This document shows, one piece after another, positions 44,906 through 55,770 of a stretch of DNA of 64,000 bases. The stretch covers positions 192,649,465 to 192,713,464 of the forward strand of contig NC_077234.1 of assembly GCF_027887165.1 (NCBI RefSeq), read 5' to 3'. Each line of letters begins with the position of its first letter. Positions within the stretch are counted from its first letter, which is position 1. The position numbers and the translations under genes were made by a program. The notes below the pieces were generated by a model that saw nothing but the letters and a program-made list of their open reading frames with translations, searched no databases and was not told where the DNA came from. The stretch comes from Monodelphis domestica. Its lineage: Eukaryota > Chordata > Mammalia > Didelphimorphia > Didelphidae.

Positions 44906-45244
44906 ACATTTAATCTGGTTTTGCCTAACTTGAGCATGCAGCTACAGAAAGTTTTTTGGTCTAGAGGATGAACTCCTCTGGGAATTATTTCTTGGATGTT
45001 TGTCTACATTTCAAAAAATGGAAGGCTGAATTCTGAGGATGGCTTTGACTCTTGGGATTTCAGTATAAGAAGGCTATTAATCTTTTTTTTTTTAGTTTAA
45101 GTAACAGTCCCTAGGGAGTATACTGTTCAGGTGAGGTTCTAAGGAAGCATATGTACATGTTACACCAAATGTTTTTAAAAGTAGAAGTAGTCTCTTCTCC
45201 ATTCAAATATTGTAGCTCCTTCTGACAGATGGAAAACTGTATAG

Positions 45245-45353
45245 GCTTTAATAACATTTATTAACCATCCACTATGTGTTGGGCACTGTCCTAAGTGATG
45301 AGGGTACAAAGACAAATGTCACACTGTCCCTGTCTTCAAGGAGCTTACTTTAG
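45245..45353 (-). mobile_element. L2 3' end, antisense
   Basis: TAACATTTATTAACCATCC, TGTTGGGCACTGTCCTAAG and CTGTCTTCAAGGAGCTTAC. It may resume at about 45561 after the SINE. Confidence 0.75.
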
Positions 45354-45560
45354 TCTTTTTTTTTTAAACCCTCATCTTTTGTCTTAGAATTGATACTGTG
45401 TATTGGTTCCAAGGCAGAAGAGTGGTAAAGGGCTAAGTCAATTGGAGTTAAATGACTTGCTCTGGGCCACACAATTAGGAAGTGTCTGAAGCCAGATTTT
45501 AACCCAGGACCTTTCCTTTCTAGGCCTGGCTTTTACTCCAGTAAGCCATCTAGCTGTCCC
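45354..45560 (-). mobile_element. WSINE1/MON1-like SINE
   Basis: Antisense copy from the poly(T)-AAACCCTCATC tail to AAGCCATCTAGCTGTCC. Confidence 0.92.
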
Positions 45561-45844
45561 TGAGTTTACTTTCTATTGAGAGAATCAGGTATGAGCCTGA
45601 CCTATTCATGGATGTTAGATTTTTTGGGAAGGATGAATTTGAGAAGACTCTACAGGAAAAGACAATTTATAGCATGAAGTTTCATTAAGTTTCCCTTTAG
45701 AATGGAGAATGGAGTTTTTAACTTTTATTAATTAGGCTTTGGAGTTGGATCAACCTAGTGTAATAAACCATCATAGGTTTTAAGCGTTTCCAAGATTAGT
45801 ATAATTCATATCAGATTATAAATAATTACATTTTAATCTCTCAG

Positions 45845-46122
45845 AATCCTGAGTCTTCCTTCAAGACTCAGCACAAATGCCACTTCTATGTGCCTTTCCT
45901 GATTTCCTTCCAATCTCTCCACTGGTTAACTATAGCATTTTTTTGTTTAAAATCACTCTATACCTATTTTTTCACATATTCTGTATACATACATATGTAT
46001 GTATGTTTCCCATCATGTAAGCTCTTTGAGGACAGGGATTGTTTTACTTTTTTTTTTTGGTATCCTCTGCATGTAGCATGATACCCATAATAGTAGATGG
46101 TTAATAAATGTTGATTGATTAT
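45845..46122 (+). mobile_element. L2 3' end
   Basis: TTCCTTCAAGACTCAGCAC, GTAAGCTCTTTGAGGACAGG and TTAATAAATGTTGATTGATT. Well-preserved 3' terminus. Confidence 0.88.
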
Positions 46123-46615
46123 AATCTTATTGGCAGCAATTTTTCTAGCTGTCAGGACAATATCTATAATATTTTGGTGAGGAAGAGACCAATTTCACTT
46201 TAAAACCTCTACAATCTTGTAAAATAAGAGGTCTACTTTCCATACTTCCTGCATGCAAATCAAATCATATTCTAAATACATCCAAAGTACTCTATTTAGG
46301 GAAATCCTATATGAATCTGGCTATAAAGCAAAAGACCTTATCAGTAAAACATTTCATCTCAGTTTCCCAAAAGTTAATCAACTATCTGTGTAAACAGGTC
46401 TTCAAATCAGGGATGCTAAAGGAATATTTTACTTAGAAAAATGGTATGTCTGTTTGTAACTGTGCTCATATACAAATGGAATCTTCCATTTATAACACTG
46501 ATAGTCTATAATGTACAGTAAGCATAAGAATGAGACAAAGGACTACAGTGCAGTTTCTACTAGGAAATATATACATTAAATGTGAAGCTGTATAAGCCAG
46601 GTGAGAAGGAATGGT
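46123..46615. other. Unassigned sequence downstream of NCK2
   Basis: AT-rich, with no repeat or gene recognised. A longer NCK2 3' end reaching here is possible but unsupported. Confidence 0.3.
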
Positions 46616-46650
46616 GGTAATGGTGGTGGCGGTGGCGGTGGCGGTGGTGG
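46616..46650. repeat. (GGT/GGC)n trinucleotide repeat
   Basis: GGTGGTAATGGTGGTGGCGG followed by four GGCGGT units. Confidence 0.92.
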
Positions 46651-46663
46651 GAGAGGGAGGACA

Positions 46664-46800
46664 ATAAACATTTATTTAGTAGGTACCAAGGATTATGCTA
46701 AGCCATCTACAAATATGATCTCATTTAATTCTCAAAACATCCCTAGGAAGAAGTACCCTTGTACACACTGATTTAACACCAGATTTTATAAAATGTCCAT
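46664..46800 (-). mobile_element. MIR-type CORE-SINE, antisense fragment
   Basis: AAACATTTATTTAGTAGGTACC and AATATGATCTCATTTAATTC. Confidence 0.6.
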
Positions 46801-47034
46801 TATCTCGATTAGTAAAAAGAGCAAGCTTAGGTGAACTGAGATACTAGATTTTTTAAAAAATAGTTTCACTGTTTATTATTTCAATATGACAACACCATAA
46901 TCAGAAAAAGGACACATAATATAAAACATAGTGAAGGCACTAAAACACTTTGAAAAATTTTCCTCTAAACCAGTCAGGCTCCAAGTAATTGGTAAATCTA
47001 TTCAATTGTCATAGTTGAATTTGAGTGCTAATAG

Positions 47035-47079
47035 AGATAAAGACACACACTCAGGTCTTGACATAATACCTTTTTTATT
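47035..47079 (-). promoter_or_regulatory. NCK2: Candidate NCK2 poly(A) signal and GU-rich downstream element
   Basis: The minus strand reads AATAAA at 47079-47074, followed about 25-33 bases later by GAGTGTGTGTCTTTAT, a typical GU/U-rich downstream element. Cleavage would be expected around 47050-47062. This is the first canonical hexamer met after the stop codon. Assignment is by motif and spacing only. Confidence 0.55.
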
Positions 47080-48333
47080 ACAATATCCAAAAAACTGTGT
47101 ATGCAAGTTTAGGGGATCTCAAGACCCCTTCTTCAATCTCAGGAATGTGCCACCTCAAGACTGTATATTTAAACCTAAAAGAAGTTTAAATGTAAAGAAA
47201 AGAGAAAATGCATTTTCTTCATAAACATTCTGTGTGTCTCTTAACTACCAATCACATCATCTTTTGTAAACCCTGAAGAATTTTCCCTGTAAAGCAAATA
47301 ATATATATGTGTACATATATATATGTAAATATATATATTTATATAGTGTTGGTAGCCCCCCTTCCCCAAAAGATCAGGTTTTTTTGTAATCATCTGCATT
47401 AGTGTCAACAAACAGATACAGATACATATTACTTTGAGAATTAAATACATAATTGTTAAAATTCAAACAAGCAGAAGGGCAAGAGGAAAAAGGATTATGT
47501 AGATGGCACATTTGGTTGTATAGATTACCAAAACCTTCAGTCTTCATGAGTTACTGATTCTCTCTCTCTTGCAAATCAATTTTCAAGGACATTCTCTTGG
47601 TTGCAACCACAGACCAAAATACACTAGATAGATTTCTTTGACTACAATTTTACCATAGTAGTTGAAGAAGTCCTATTACAAAATGCCTTAATTGGTGTAC
47701 TCTTACAGAGTCAAGGAAGCGATGTAATAGCAGAATACAGCGTAGAGTGCTTCTAGAACCTAGGAATCTTTGTCCTACACTACCTGGTAAGCAAAAGAGC
47801 TACAGAACTCATAGCCACACCTGTTTTATGTCTACTATATTTCACTTAATTAGCTGTAGCTTCAGTGCATTCAAACTGTGCCCAATGTCTCTTAACTAAG
47901 AGTTCTGTCAGCATGAACAATTTAAACAGATTAACACTGTTTTCAGTTGAAAAGAACAAAAGCAAACCGAACTCACCTTCCTCTCTCATCTCCAAATTCT
48001 GTAAACCGGGACGGGAGAGGGGCTTTAGAACTCAGGCGGCAAAGTGAGTACTGATGATGGTCACTTAGGCTTTTAACCTGAGAGGAAGCAAACTGAACCC
48101 AACAGAACTGGAGGGGGGGAAAGACAAACTGGGCAAATGAACAAGAAATCAAGGACGAACCACCCAATAGAGTAACGCCCTCGAAGGGAGGGCTCCAGGT
48201 TGGAGTCTGTATCAGGTAGGAGGTCATCTCTGCTCTGTGTAGGTGAATGTTGGACCTAAGGCCTGAAGTTGAGTGAGAAGCGGACTAGGCTTTTAGTGAG
48301 AGGCAGACTAAGCAGCCTAGCCCACCTTTAATG
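47055..48333 (-). other. NCK2: NCK2 3' untranslated region
   Basis: About 1.28 kb between the stop codon and the first well-formed poly(A) signal downstream. I recognise no SINE, L1 or L2 in it, unlike nearly every other kilobase here, which fits purifying selection on a transcribed 3' end. It contains an AT-alternating tract at 47299-47346 and scattered ATTTA pentamers on the transcript strand. The 3' boundary is inferred. Longer alternative 3' ends are possible. Confidence 0.65.
47299..47346. repeat. (AT)n tract inside the NCK2 3' UTR
   Basis: ATATATATGTGTACATATATA runs into ATATATATATTTATATAG. It is near-palindromic. Confidence 0.88.
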
Positions 48334-48528
48334 TCACTGAAGTGCTTTGATGAGATATAACTTTTCCCCGTGTTCACTGGTGAAAATAGGTGCCTTTTTG
48401 TAGTGTTCCACCAACTCATCCATAGTGTGAAACCGTCGCTGTCCAATGCAATAGACATTGTCCAAAAGCTGCACCTTGAAATGTTTATTCTTCCCTGATG
48501 CTTTAAGAGATACGGAGAAGTCACTGGG
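48334..48528 (-). CDS. NCK2: NCK2 terminal coding exon (C-terminal part of the SH2 domain)
   Basis: NCK2 is a cytoplasmic adaptor with three SH3 domains and a C-terminal SH2 domain. It links phosphotyrosine receptors to actin regulators such as the WASP and PAK pathways. This exon encodes 64 residues, starting [17 protein letters not shown] and ending [10 protein letters not shown] before a stop, and covers the C-terminal two thirds of the SH2 fold. The KHFKVQL strand carries the betaD histidine. The phosphotyrosine-binding arginine lies in the preceding exon, which I do not see in this window. The paralogue NCK1 ends differently (HLS, with QGEK where this has HGEK), so NCK2 is preferred. From memory the human NCK2 tail differs at about three conservative positions. 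The exon opens on a codon boundary (phase 0) just after a CTCACAG acceptor. Open reading continues upstream of 48528, but that is intron read-through. Confidence 0.95.
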   Translation of the reverse strand, partial: PSDFSVSLKASGKNKHFKVQLLDNVYCIGQRRFHTMDELVEHYKKAPIFTSEHGEKLYLIKALQ

Positions 48529-48552
48529 CTGTGAGGGGGAAAAAAACACAAC
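48529..48552 (-). other. NCK2: Splice acceptor of the NCK2 last exon
   Basis: Read on the minus strand, a run of T is followed by CCCCCTCACAG and then the codon for the first SH2 residue of the exon. This is a canonical pyrimidine tract plus AG. It fixes the exon start at 48528, where NCK-family similarity begins abruptly. Confidence 0.9.
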
Positions 48553-48894
48553 CAGGTTATAACATGATCACAGAAAAGGGATGTGGCTGGCTGGTAGTAG
48601 GGGAGGGAGGGAATACCAAACACCAGCGAGCAGCCACATACTTCAGAACCCACTGGGAAAAGGAAAAAAATTTACTCTAGTGTAGCGAATGTCCATTTCT
48701 TCCAGGGTCCAAATGATTATAACTTTTAAGCAGATTTTCCCCTACTACTATAGGATGACTGATGTTCATAATAATGAACCTGAGGCACTCTAGGAATCTG
48801 ATATAATTTTCCAATCAATAGTTTAATTATGTTCAGTCTAATTTCAGCATAAATCCCTGTACTGTAGTTTGCTTATCTATAAAAAGGGGGCTGA

Positions 48895-49110
48895 ACTAAA
48901 TGATCTTTTTAAAAATTTCAAATATATTTCATTTCCCCCATTACATATAATAACTTTCAACACATGTTTTCCAAAATTATAAGATCCAAACCATCTCTTT
49001 CCCTTCCTTTCCACCCTCCCCCTCACTCAGAGATGATAAGGAATTTGATCTGGGCCATGCATGTTTTATCATGCAGAACACATTTCCATATTTGTCATGT
49101 GAACCAAATG
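48895..49110 (-). mobile_element. L1 3' UTR fragment in the NCK2 intron
   Basis: The ATTTCCCCCATTACAT and CCACCCTCCCCCTCACTCAG blocks and the CATGTTTTATCATGCAGAAC block match the complement of the marsupial L1 3' UTR. It lies about 370 bp upstream of the last exon on the transcript. Confidence 0.7.
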
Positions 49111-49429
49111 ATCTTTAAGAATCCATTTCCATTTCTAACAATCCATGCATGGTATATAAAGTAACTCTTAGATAATGGGATTATTTAATTAACCATAACA
49201 TTTCATTCCTACAAAAGTGGATACCCTGGAATTTACTGTAAATTATTTATTTATTGACTTGGCCAGGATCTGGAACCTAATTCTTATCTTGTTTCTACCA
49301 CTCTGTGAAAGGAGGAAAATAGTTTCTTGATCTTTGCTAAGTTACTTAAGAAAAATAAATTTATATTATGAATTGATGGGAAAATTTATATTTTTCTCCA
49401 AAAGTGCTCCAAAAGTGGAGGTCATAAGA

Positions 49430-49530
49430 AAAGCTCCTTCATTTTATGGATGAAGAAATTGAGACTCGGGGCTTTAAGTGACTTACCCAAGGCCACAAAT
49501 GTAGAAAGTGAAAGAACTAGAACAAGTCCC
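49430..49530 (-). mobile_element. MIR-type CORE-SINE, antisense
   Basis: TTTTATGGATGAAGAAATTGAG and TAAGTGACTTACCCAAGGCC. Confidence 0.75.
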
Positions 49531-49749
49531 TTAAGGGATTATAAGTCTTGCATATTTCCCACTATCCCACCCTGGGAATTTCCTTCCTTTATGAAATCAT
49601 AAGTCTCATCCCTTCTCCACTCTTTTCACCAACGTTATAAAAGCTAATTAAATTTGATCACTATTTTCCTACTCATTTGCAGACGGGCATTTCTATGAAA
49701 ATAGACTAGAACAGGCATGTCACTGGACATGATATAAGATATTAGTGAA

Positions 49750-50011
49750 TAAATAAGTCAACAAACATTTATTAAGTGCTTTCCATGTGCCAGGCACTAT
49801 GCTAAATCCCTGGGGATACAAAGGGAGGCAAAAACAGTTCCTGTTCTCAAGGAGCTCAAATTCTAATGGGGATAACAATGTGCAAATAATTAGGGTCATA
49901 TCAGATATATACAGAGCAAATGGAAGGAAAACTCAAGAGGGAAAGGGCATTAGTAGGGAGAAGAGGGAATGGAACTGGGAAAGTCTCCTGCAAAGGCAGC
50001 ATGAATGGAGT
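49750..50011 (-). mobile_element. L2, antisense, 3' end onward
   Basis: AACATTTATTAAGTGCTTTCC, GTGCCAGGCACTATGCTAAA, TCTCAAGGAGCTCAAATTC and GAAAGTCTCCTGCAAAGG. A SINE follows at 50012. Confidence 0.85.
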
Positions 50012-50208
50012 CTTTTTTTAAAAAAACAAAACAAAACCTTCCGTTCTGTCTCAGAATCAATATTAAGTATTGGTTCAAAGGCAGAAGAGCACTAAGGGCA
50101 AGGCAATGGGAGTTAAATGACTTGCCCAGAGTCACAAAGTCAGGAAGTGTCTGAGGTCAACCCAGGACTTGCTGTTTCCAGGCTAAGGGGTCTATCTACG
50201 GAGCCACA
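50012..50208 (-). mobile_element. WSINE1/MON1-like SINE
   Basis: Antisense copy with an (ACAAA)n tail, AATCAATATTAAGTATTGG, and ATCTACGGAGCCACAC at the head. Confidence 0.9.
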
Positions 50209-50224
50209 CTGAGGGAATGCTTAA

Positions 50225-51724
50225 GAAAGAGAGATTTTAAGAGGTGGATGTACATGAGAAGAAGTAGGGAAAAAAAATAAAACAATCAGAATACAAGAAG
50301 GGAAAAGAAGTTATTATTTTTTTTCATTAATGTGATCTTGACAAAGGAAATCTATTGCTTTGGATTTTTAGTAAAGTGAGTGGGGTTAAACAAAGGAAAA
50401 AGCGAGCAAAACTTCTGTTTTATTTTCAGAAGCATGGCCACTAGAGGGACTTTCTTGCTTAGACTGACAATGTGTTACAATTCCAAGTCCACCTGTGTGT
50501 CCATGAAACATAATATTCTAAATAACTACTCTGGGGAAACAGAACAAAACATAAAACACGATTTTATCTCAAATTTCACTGAGTATCACCGCATTAGCTG
50601 GACCTGCTAGGGAACAAGATGAACAGAAATTACCTCTAGGACAGGTACTTCCTCAGTTATGTGTTTTTTGAACAAACTAATTCTGAACTATTCTTGACTT
50701 GTTCTGTTTTAATTTTTTCCTCCTAAAGCATGGCGGGGTTCTGAGAATCCCATAATACAAAGCTATAGCAGAGCAATATAATACACAATAGTGATAACCA
50801 CATAAGAATTTTCTGATGTCTACAGTTTATTTTTTTCTTCACTTGGCCATGAGACCATACAACACAAGACAACTTTTAAACCACAGACATCAGTATATTC
50901 TGGCTTGTGCCTTCTCACTCAAGCCAGTCCTCTGGTAGTCTATGTTCAACCCTGGAACCAAATGAGACCCTTGTAAGTCATTCAACAGTTAACAAGAGGA
51001 GATTAACTTAGCCAGAGTACAAAGAAGATGCTTAACAAGGATAAGCATCTTGAGCTGATTCAACTGAGTGAAGCTCCCTTATTTCATGGTGATAAGAGCT
51101 GGCACCAGAGTGGCAGCAGTATTAGGAGAGAAGAGAAATATAAACAAAGGTTGTCCACCCCAGTACATCAGGGCAAGCACTGGAGGTAGCGATGGAAGGT
51201 CCTCATGGAAACTTTCTTCTTGGGTGAATAGGAAGTGATGTGAATGCACAGAGCTTTTAGTCTCCAGAGGCAGTTAAGGGTTGAGGATAGTTTATATGGC
51301 TATTGTTCCTGCCACAAAGCATATGTATTTATAGAGATTCCAGGATCAATGAATGGTTTTTAAGTACCTTCTCAAAATTGTATTTGGATGGCTTCTCAGG
51401 ACATGGAGGTTACTTTGGGTTACAAAAGGCTATGCCACTAGAGTGTGAATTCTGGCTGGTTTTACTCTGCTGGAAAGGCTTCAAGTAAAGTAACTCAGTA
51501 AGCTGGTCACAATAACCTATAAACAAAGAAAAATGCAAAATGGTCCTAGGTTCTGTGTAGCTCACTTCCTTTATGGCAATGAGAGTGGCCAAACAGCAAG
51601 AACCGGTATGTAGGGTACTAAGATAATGAAAAAGATTTCAAACTGCCTAGAAACATCAGCTTGGCCTTTGGCAGAGAAACGAGATCCTTGTCCAGTGATC
51701 GACAAATGGACACAGTTCTGGTGC
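50225..51724. other. NCK2 intron, no feature recognised
   Basis: About 1.5 kb of intron without identifiable repeats. Short open frames have no family resemblance. Confidence 0.35.
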
Positions 51725-52080
51725 AAATGTATAGTCAGTAAGTCAAGAAGTATTTATTTAGTACCTATTATATACCAGGCACTGCACTAAGTGTTGGGGA
51801 CACAAATAAAGCCCCTCTTCCCTAATAATACTTTCAAGGAACTCACAGTGTGATGGAGGAGACAACAGGCAAACAAGAGAGTACAAATAGGATTAGCTAC
51901 AGGTTAAATTGGAGATTATCTCTGAGGGAAGAATTGAAGATTAAAGAGGACTGGGAAAAGCTTCTTGTACAAGGTAGGACTTCAGCCAATAATTGAAAGA
52001 TACCAAAGAAGCTGGGAGATAGAGATGAAGGGGAAGAGTGTTTCAGACATGGGGATTAGCCAGTGATCAGCCAGAGCATT
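51725..52080 (-). mobile_element. L2, antisense, 3' end onward
   Basis: TATTTATTTAGTACCTATTA, ACCAGGCACTGCACTAAGTG, CAAGGAACTCACAGTGTG, and AAGCTTCTTGTACAAGGTAGG with GGACTTCAGCC. Confidence 0.85.
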
Positions 52081-52082
52081 TT

Positions 52083-52290
52083 TTTTTCAGATTGACTATG
52101 GATAGTTTTAATTTCTTTCTCTGAGAACTGCTTGATATCTTTTGATCATTTCTCAACTGGGGAATGTTATATATTCTTATAAACTTGACTCTGTTTTCTA
52201 CATATATGAGAAATGAGAGTTTGGTCAGAGATACTTGCTATAAATTCTCCCCCCTCCCAATTTGTTGTTTCCTCCAGTGATCCCTTAATG
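52083..52290 (-). mobile_element. L1 ORF2 fragment
   Basis: The plus strand resembles the complement of ORF2 around 14450-14640 (TTTAATTTCTTTCTCTGAGAA, AATTTGTTGTTTCC). It abuts an L2 piece on the left. Old and diverged. Confidence 0.7.
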
Positions 52291-52344
52291 TTGAAATCTA
52301 ATGGTCGTTTCTTCAACTTTATCCTTCTGATGTGTACCTTTGAC

Positions 52345-52675
52345 ATGCACTTCTAACATGTACCTTTGACACTGTTGATCATGCTTTTCTTACTTTATTA
52401 AGTTTTCTAAGAAAGTATCTCCATGATACTTTTTAAATGCCCTTGACTGGTTCTCCTCCTATCTGTCAGACCCTTTCTTTTCCATCTCCCTTGTTAGATC
52501 TTCTTCTAGGTCACACCTGCTAACCAGGAGGGTCCCCAGGACTCTGTCATCACATCATCTTCCTCTCTTCTATTCACCTGATGATTTCATCAGCTCCTAT
52601 GGATTCAACTATCTCTAGGCAGATCATTCTCAGATCTATTTCTCTGATTCTCATATCTCTCTTTACATCCATCCA
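52345..52675 (+). mobile_element. L2, reverse-transcriptase region, sense
   Basis: TTTGACACTGTTGATCATGC (FDTVDH), CTGGTTCTCCTCCTATCTGTC, and a later block with CAGATCATTCTCAGATC. Degraded. Confidence 0.8.
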
Positions 52676-52679
52676 CTTT

Positions 52680-54227
52680 CCAATTGCTGCAATTGTTATT
52701 TTCAAGAAGAAAATAGGAAGGCACTGAATTTGGAAGCACCAAAAAGTATGTGTACATGCATGCTTATATACATACACATATACACAGAAGAATCTGATTA
52801 CACTATAATTTCAAGAAAATATTGCTTACTAATATGAGAATCTTTTTTGAATTAGCAGTCTGTTGACCAACTACCCTCTGGTTATTGTTAATTGAGGCAT
52901 GAGGTATTTGCCCATCATGCACAGAAGATGCCCAGTCCTGAATCCAAAGTAAAAAGGGATTCTTACAGAAGAGGTTCTTCAGATGTTCCTATTTGCATAT
53001 GACATTATTTCACAATCCTTAAGCCCAGGCACACTATGGACCTTCCTAATTATTAAAAAGAATTTGGCCTACCTACCTACATAGGAAAAACCAAGTGGAT
53101 GAAGAGTTTTTATTTTCCAGACTATCATATGCAGCTAGATGAGCAACACAGAATTTATCCATCAGTACAAATATTTCAGGCAGATAATGTGCATGGAAAA
53201 TTAGTTGGCTGTAGAACTGAATAGGAGGAAGGAAACAGATTGGAGTGCCTTTGGAAAATTGTCTTTTAATGACCTCCAAGCTTCTCTCGTGAAACAAAGG
53301 TCTGTATTTTTTTTTAACAAAAGAATCCTTTCATTGCTACAATATGGCTGTTAATCATAGTTAGTTGTTCACAAGCCTCTGAAAAATTAAAGGTGAAGGT
53401 CACCCAAAGGCCAATGGAGAAAAAACACAGTAGATATGACTAGGCTGACATGTAATGGGCAACGAAATGCATTAGAGAAATGGGGTTCAGGATGTCATCA
53501 GAGACCTGTAATAGGAAAAGGAAAGTCAGTCACTGGTGATAATTGATTAATAGTTTGTTAGTATCTGGGCAGCTTTAAAAGAATGCCCCTAAAATATTGG
53601 CTGGAGAGGATTTAGGGGAATCATAAGATAGGCAGGAATGAATATGCTGGACTCTGCACCCTCAAGGGAGTGCATAGGTTGATGAGATCACAAATCCACG
53701 GAAACATTAAAAGCACAGGAGTGAGCCAATCCATACCAGCAAAATGAAATTAAAATCAAAGCAAAGTAGTTAGAAGCATTTCTAAACAAAGTCTTACTTT
53801 TATCTTAACCAGTATACTTAATTTAATGTGTATGTGGAATAAACTAAGGCAACAGAAAAATGGCTTTTATTTACGGTCATTGTTTGTATTTAAATAAAAC
53901 GAGTTAAAACATGTGCTTGTTTTACCTTTAAGCACAGAAGACTTTCCCTAAGAAATAAGAGGAGGATTGTAGCTATAACAAAACCAATGCTGACACGATT
54001 GTGTTTTTAACACATCACATCCAGAACCTAATGGATGTGGGAAGACATAATGTACTTAGCTTTCAACTGAAAAATCTCTAAAGGCTGACCTAGACCAGCT
54101 CAGTTCTGTGGTTTTACCTTCTCCTTGCAATGCTTAGGACTCCCCAGAGATTTCCCAGACAATTATCTTGCTTAGTCTATGCCTGCCTACTTTTTTCCCA
54201 GTACCTTCATGAGTTCATGTATTATTT
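52680..54227. other. NCK2 intron, apparently unique sequence
   Basis: I recognise no repeat family over about 1.5 kb, which is long for this window. The part around 53700-53940 includes GGAATAAACTAAGGC and TTACGGTCATTGTTTGTATT and has a conserved-element feel. No exon is identified. Confidence 0.35.
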
Positions 54228-54304
54228 TTAAAAATATATTATATATATATTATTATATTTATATTATTTGTATATGTTATATATATACAAAATTTTTATT
54301 TTTT
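54228..54304. repeat. AT-rich microsatellite
   Basis: AAAAATATATTATATATATA and related TTATATTATTTG units. Confidence 0.88.
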
Positions 54305-54327
54305 TAAATCATACTTACTAGTAAATT

Positions 54328-54512
54328 CACCTGCCTGGATTCAAATCTTGCCTCAGACATTTATTAGCTGTATGACCCTGGGCAAGTCACTTTACCCTGT
54401 TTGCCTCAGTTTCCCCCTGAGTGGCGAACTACTCCAGCATCTTTCCCAAAAAAACCCTCTAAAATAGAGTCCCAAAGAGTCAAGACAGAACTGAAACGAC
54501 TGAAAAACTGAG
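54328..54512 (+). mobile_element. MAR1-like CORE-SINE, deleted
   Basis: GGATTCAAATCTTGCCTCAG, TGACCCTGGGCAAGTCAC, GTTTGCCTCAGTTTCCCC, then GGCGAACTACTCCAGC. The segment encoding ATCTGTAAAATGAGC is missing. Confidence 0.9.
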
Positions 54513-55117
54513 GAGGTTTACCTTGTTATTTTTTCTAAGGTCATAATTTGACCTCTTCAAGCAGCAATCAGCTTTTTAGCTAATCAAATACCAACTTGTT
54601 AGCAAACTTAGTTTATACCTCCATTTTTGCTACATAATCTGTGAGCTCTGTGATATCAGGGGACTGTATCTGAGAGAGTAAGACAGCTAGAAGAGCAATG
54701 AACTTGTGGCCCTGGGCAAGTCATTGGCTATTTAATCATTAGCAAGGAGAGAACATTCATACTTCCTAACTCACAGGGAAAAAGTGGAGAAACTACTTTT
54801 TAAAACTTTAAAACATTATATATTAATTTTGCATGTTACTTTTAAAAAAATCCTCAAGTCATATACCATAGGGCCTCATTTTACTCAATGCATACGAATT
54901 CAGGTATACACAATTGGCAATGAAAAAAATTAAAGGAAGAAAAATACGTAAAATAAAAAAAAATTAATTACATGCGAAATCCCTTTTCCCAAGTAGGGTA
55001 AAGTCTCATAGCAATTCATTCAATCACACTTGTTGCATTAGTGTGAGTCACCATATTATTTTATACTAAACACTAGTTCTCAGTCTTTGTCCCAAGATCT
55101 TGGGTTTGTTTGTGTTT

Positions 55118-55309
55118 ATTTTTTAAACCCTTACTTTCAGTCTTAGAATCAATACTGTGTTCCAAGGCAGAAGAGTAGTATAGACTAGGCAAAGAGGGTT
55201 AAGTGACTTGACCAGAGTCACACAGGTAGGAAGTGACCAAGGATAGATTTGAACTCAGGACCTCCCATCTCTAGGCTAGCTCTCTATTCACTGAACCACC
55301 TAGCTATTC
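55118..55309 (-). mobile_element. WSINE1/MON1-like SINE
   Basis: AAACCCTTACTTTCAGTC to GAACCACCTAGCTATTCC, antisense. Confidence 0.92.
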
Positions 55310-55351
55310 CAAGTCTCATGCACTTTATACTATACTAAATTTTCTCTTAAA

Positions 55352-55770
55352 ATAGGGGTTTGCAACCTTTTTATATCATGGACACCTTTTTACAGTTTTT
55401 ATACACCCTTTGAACCCCTTCTGAGAAGAGAAAAAAAATTTTTTTTAAACTCTCACCTTCTGTCTTGGAGTCAGTACTGTGTATTGGCTCCAAGGCAGAA
55501 GAGTGGTAAGGGCTAGGCAATGGGGGTCAAGTGACTTGCCCAGGGTCACACAGCTGGGAAGTGTCTGAGGCCAGATTTGAACCTAGGACGTCCCATCTCT
55601 AGGGCTGGTTCTCAATCCACTGAGATACCCAGCTGCCCCTGAGAAAAATGTTTTTAAATGCATAAAATAAGATAAATAGGATTACAAAGGAAAACAATTA
55701 TGTTGAGTATAGTTATTGAAATGTAAAAAAAAAAGGCTATGGATTCCAGTTTAAGAAAACTTATCTTAAA
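55352..55770. mobile_element. Short DNA transposon, split by a SINE
   Basis: The reverse of the 20570 and 27622 copies: GGTTTGCAACCTTTTTATATC and GAACCCCTTCTGAGAAG at the left. To the right of the SINE it resumes with TGTTTTTAAATGCATAAAAT and AGGATTACAAAGGAAAAC. Confidence 0.75.
55437..55640 (-). mobile_element. WSINE1/MON1-like SINE nested in a DNA transposon
   Basis: Antisense, nearly consensus-like: AGTACTGTGTATTGGCTCC, GGTCACACAGCTGGGAAG, and the ACCCAGCTGCCCC head. CTGAGAA flanks both sides. Confidence 0.95.

Noticed and set aside
48285..48653. 122-codon frame overlapping the NCK2 exon in another register
   Set aside because: Shadow of the real exon. It starts in the intron and crosses the splice site.
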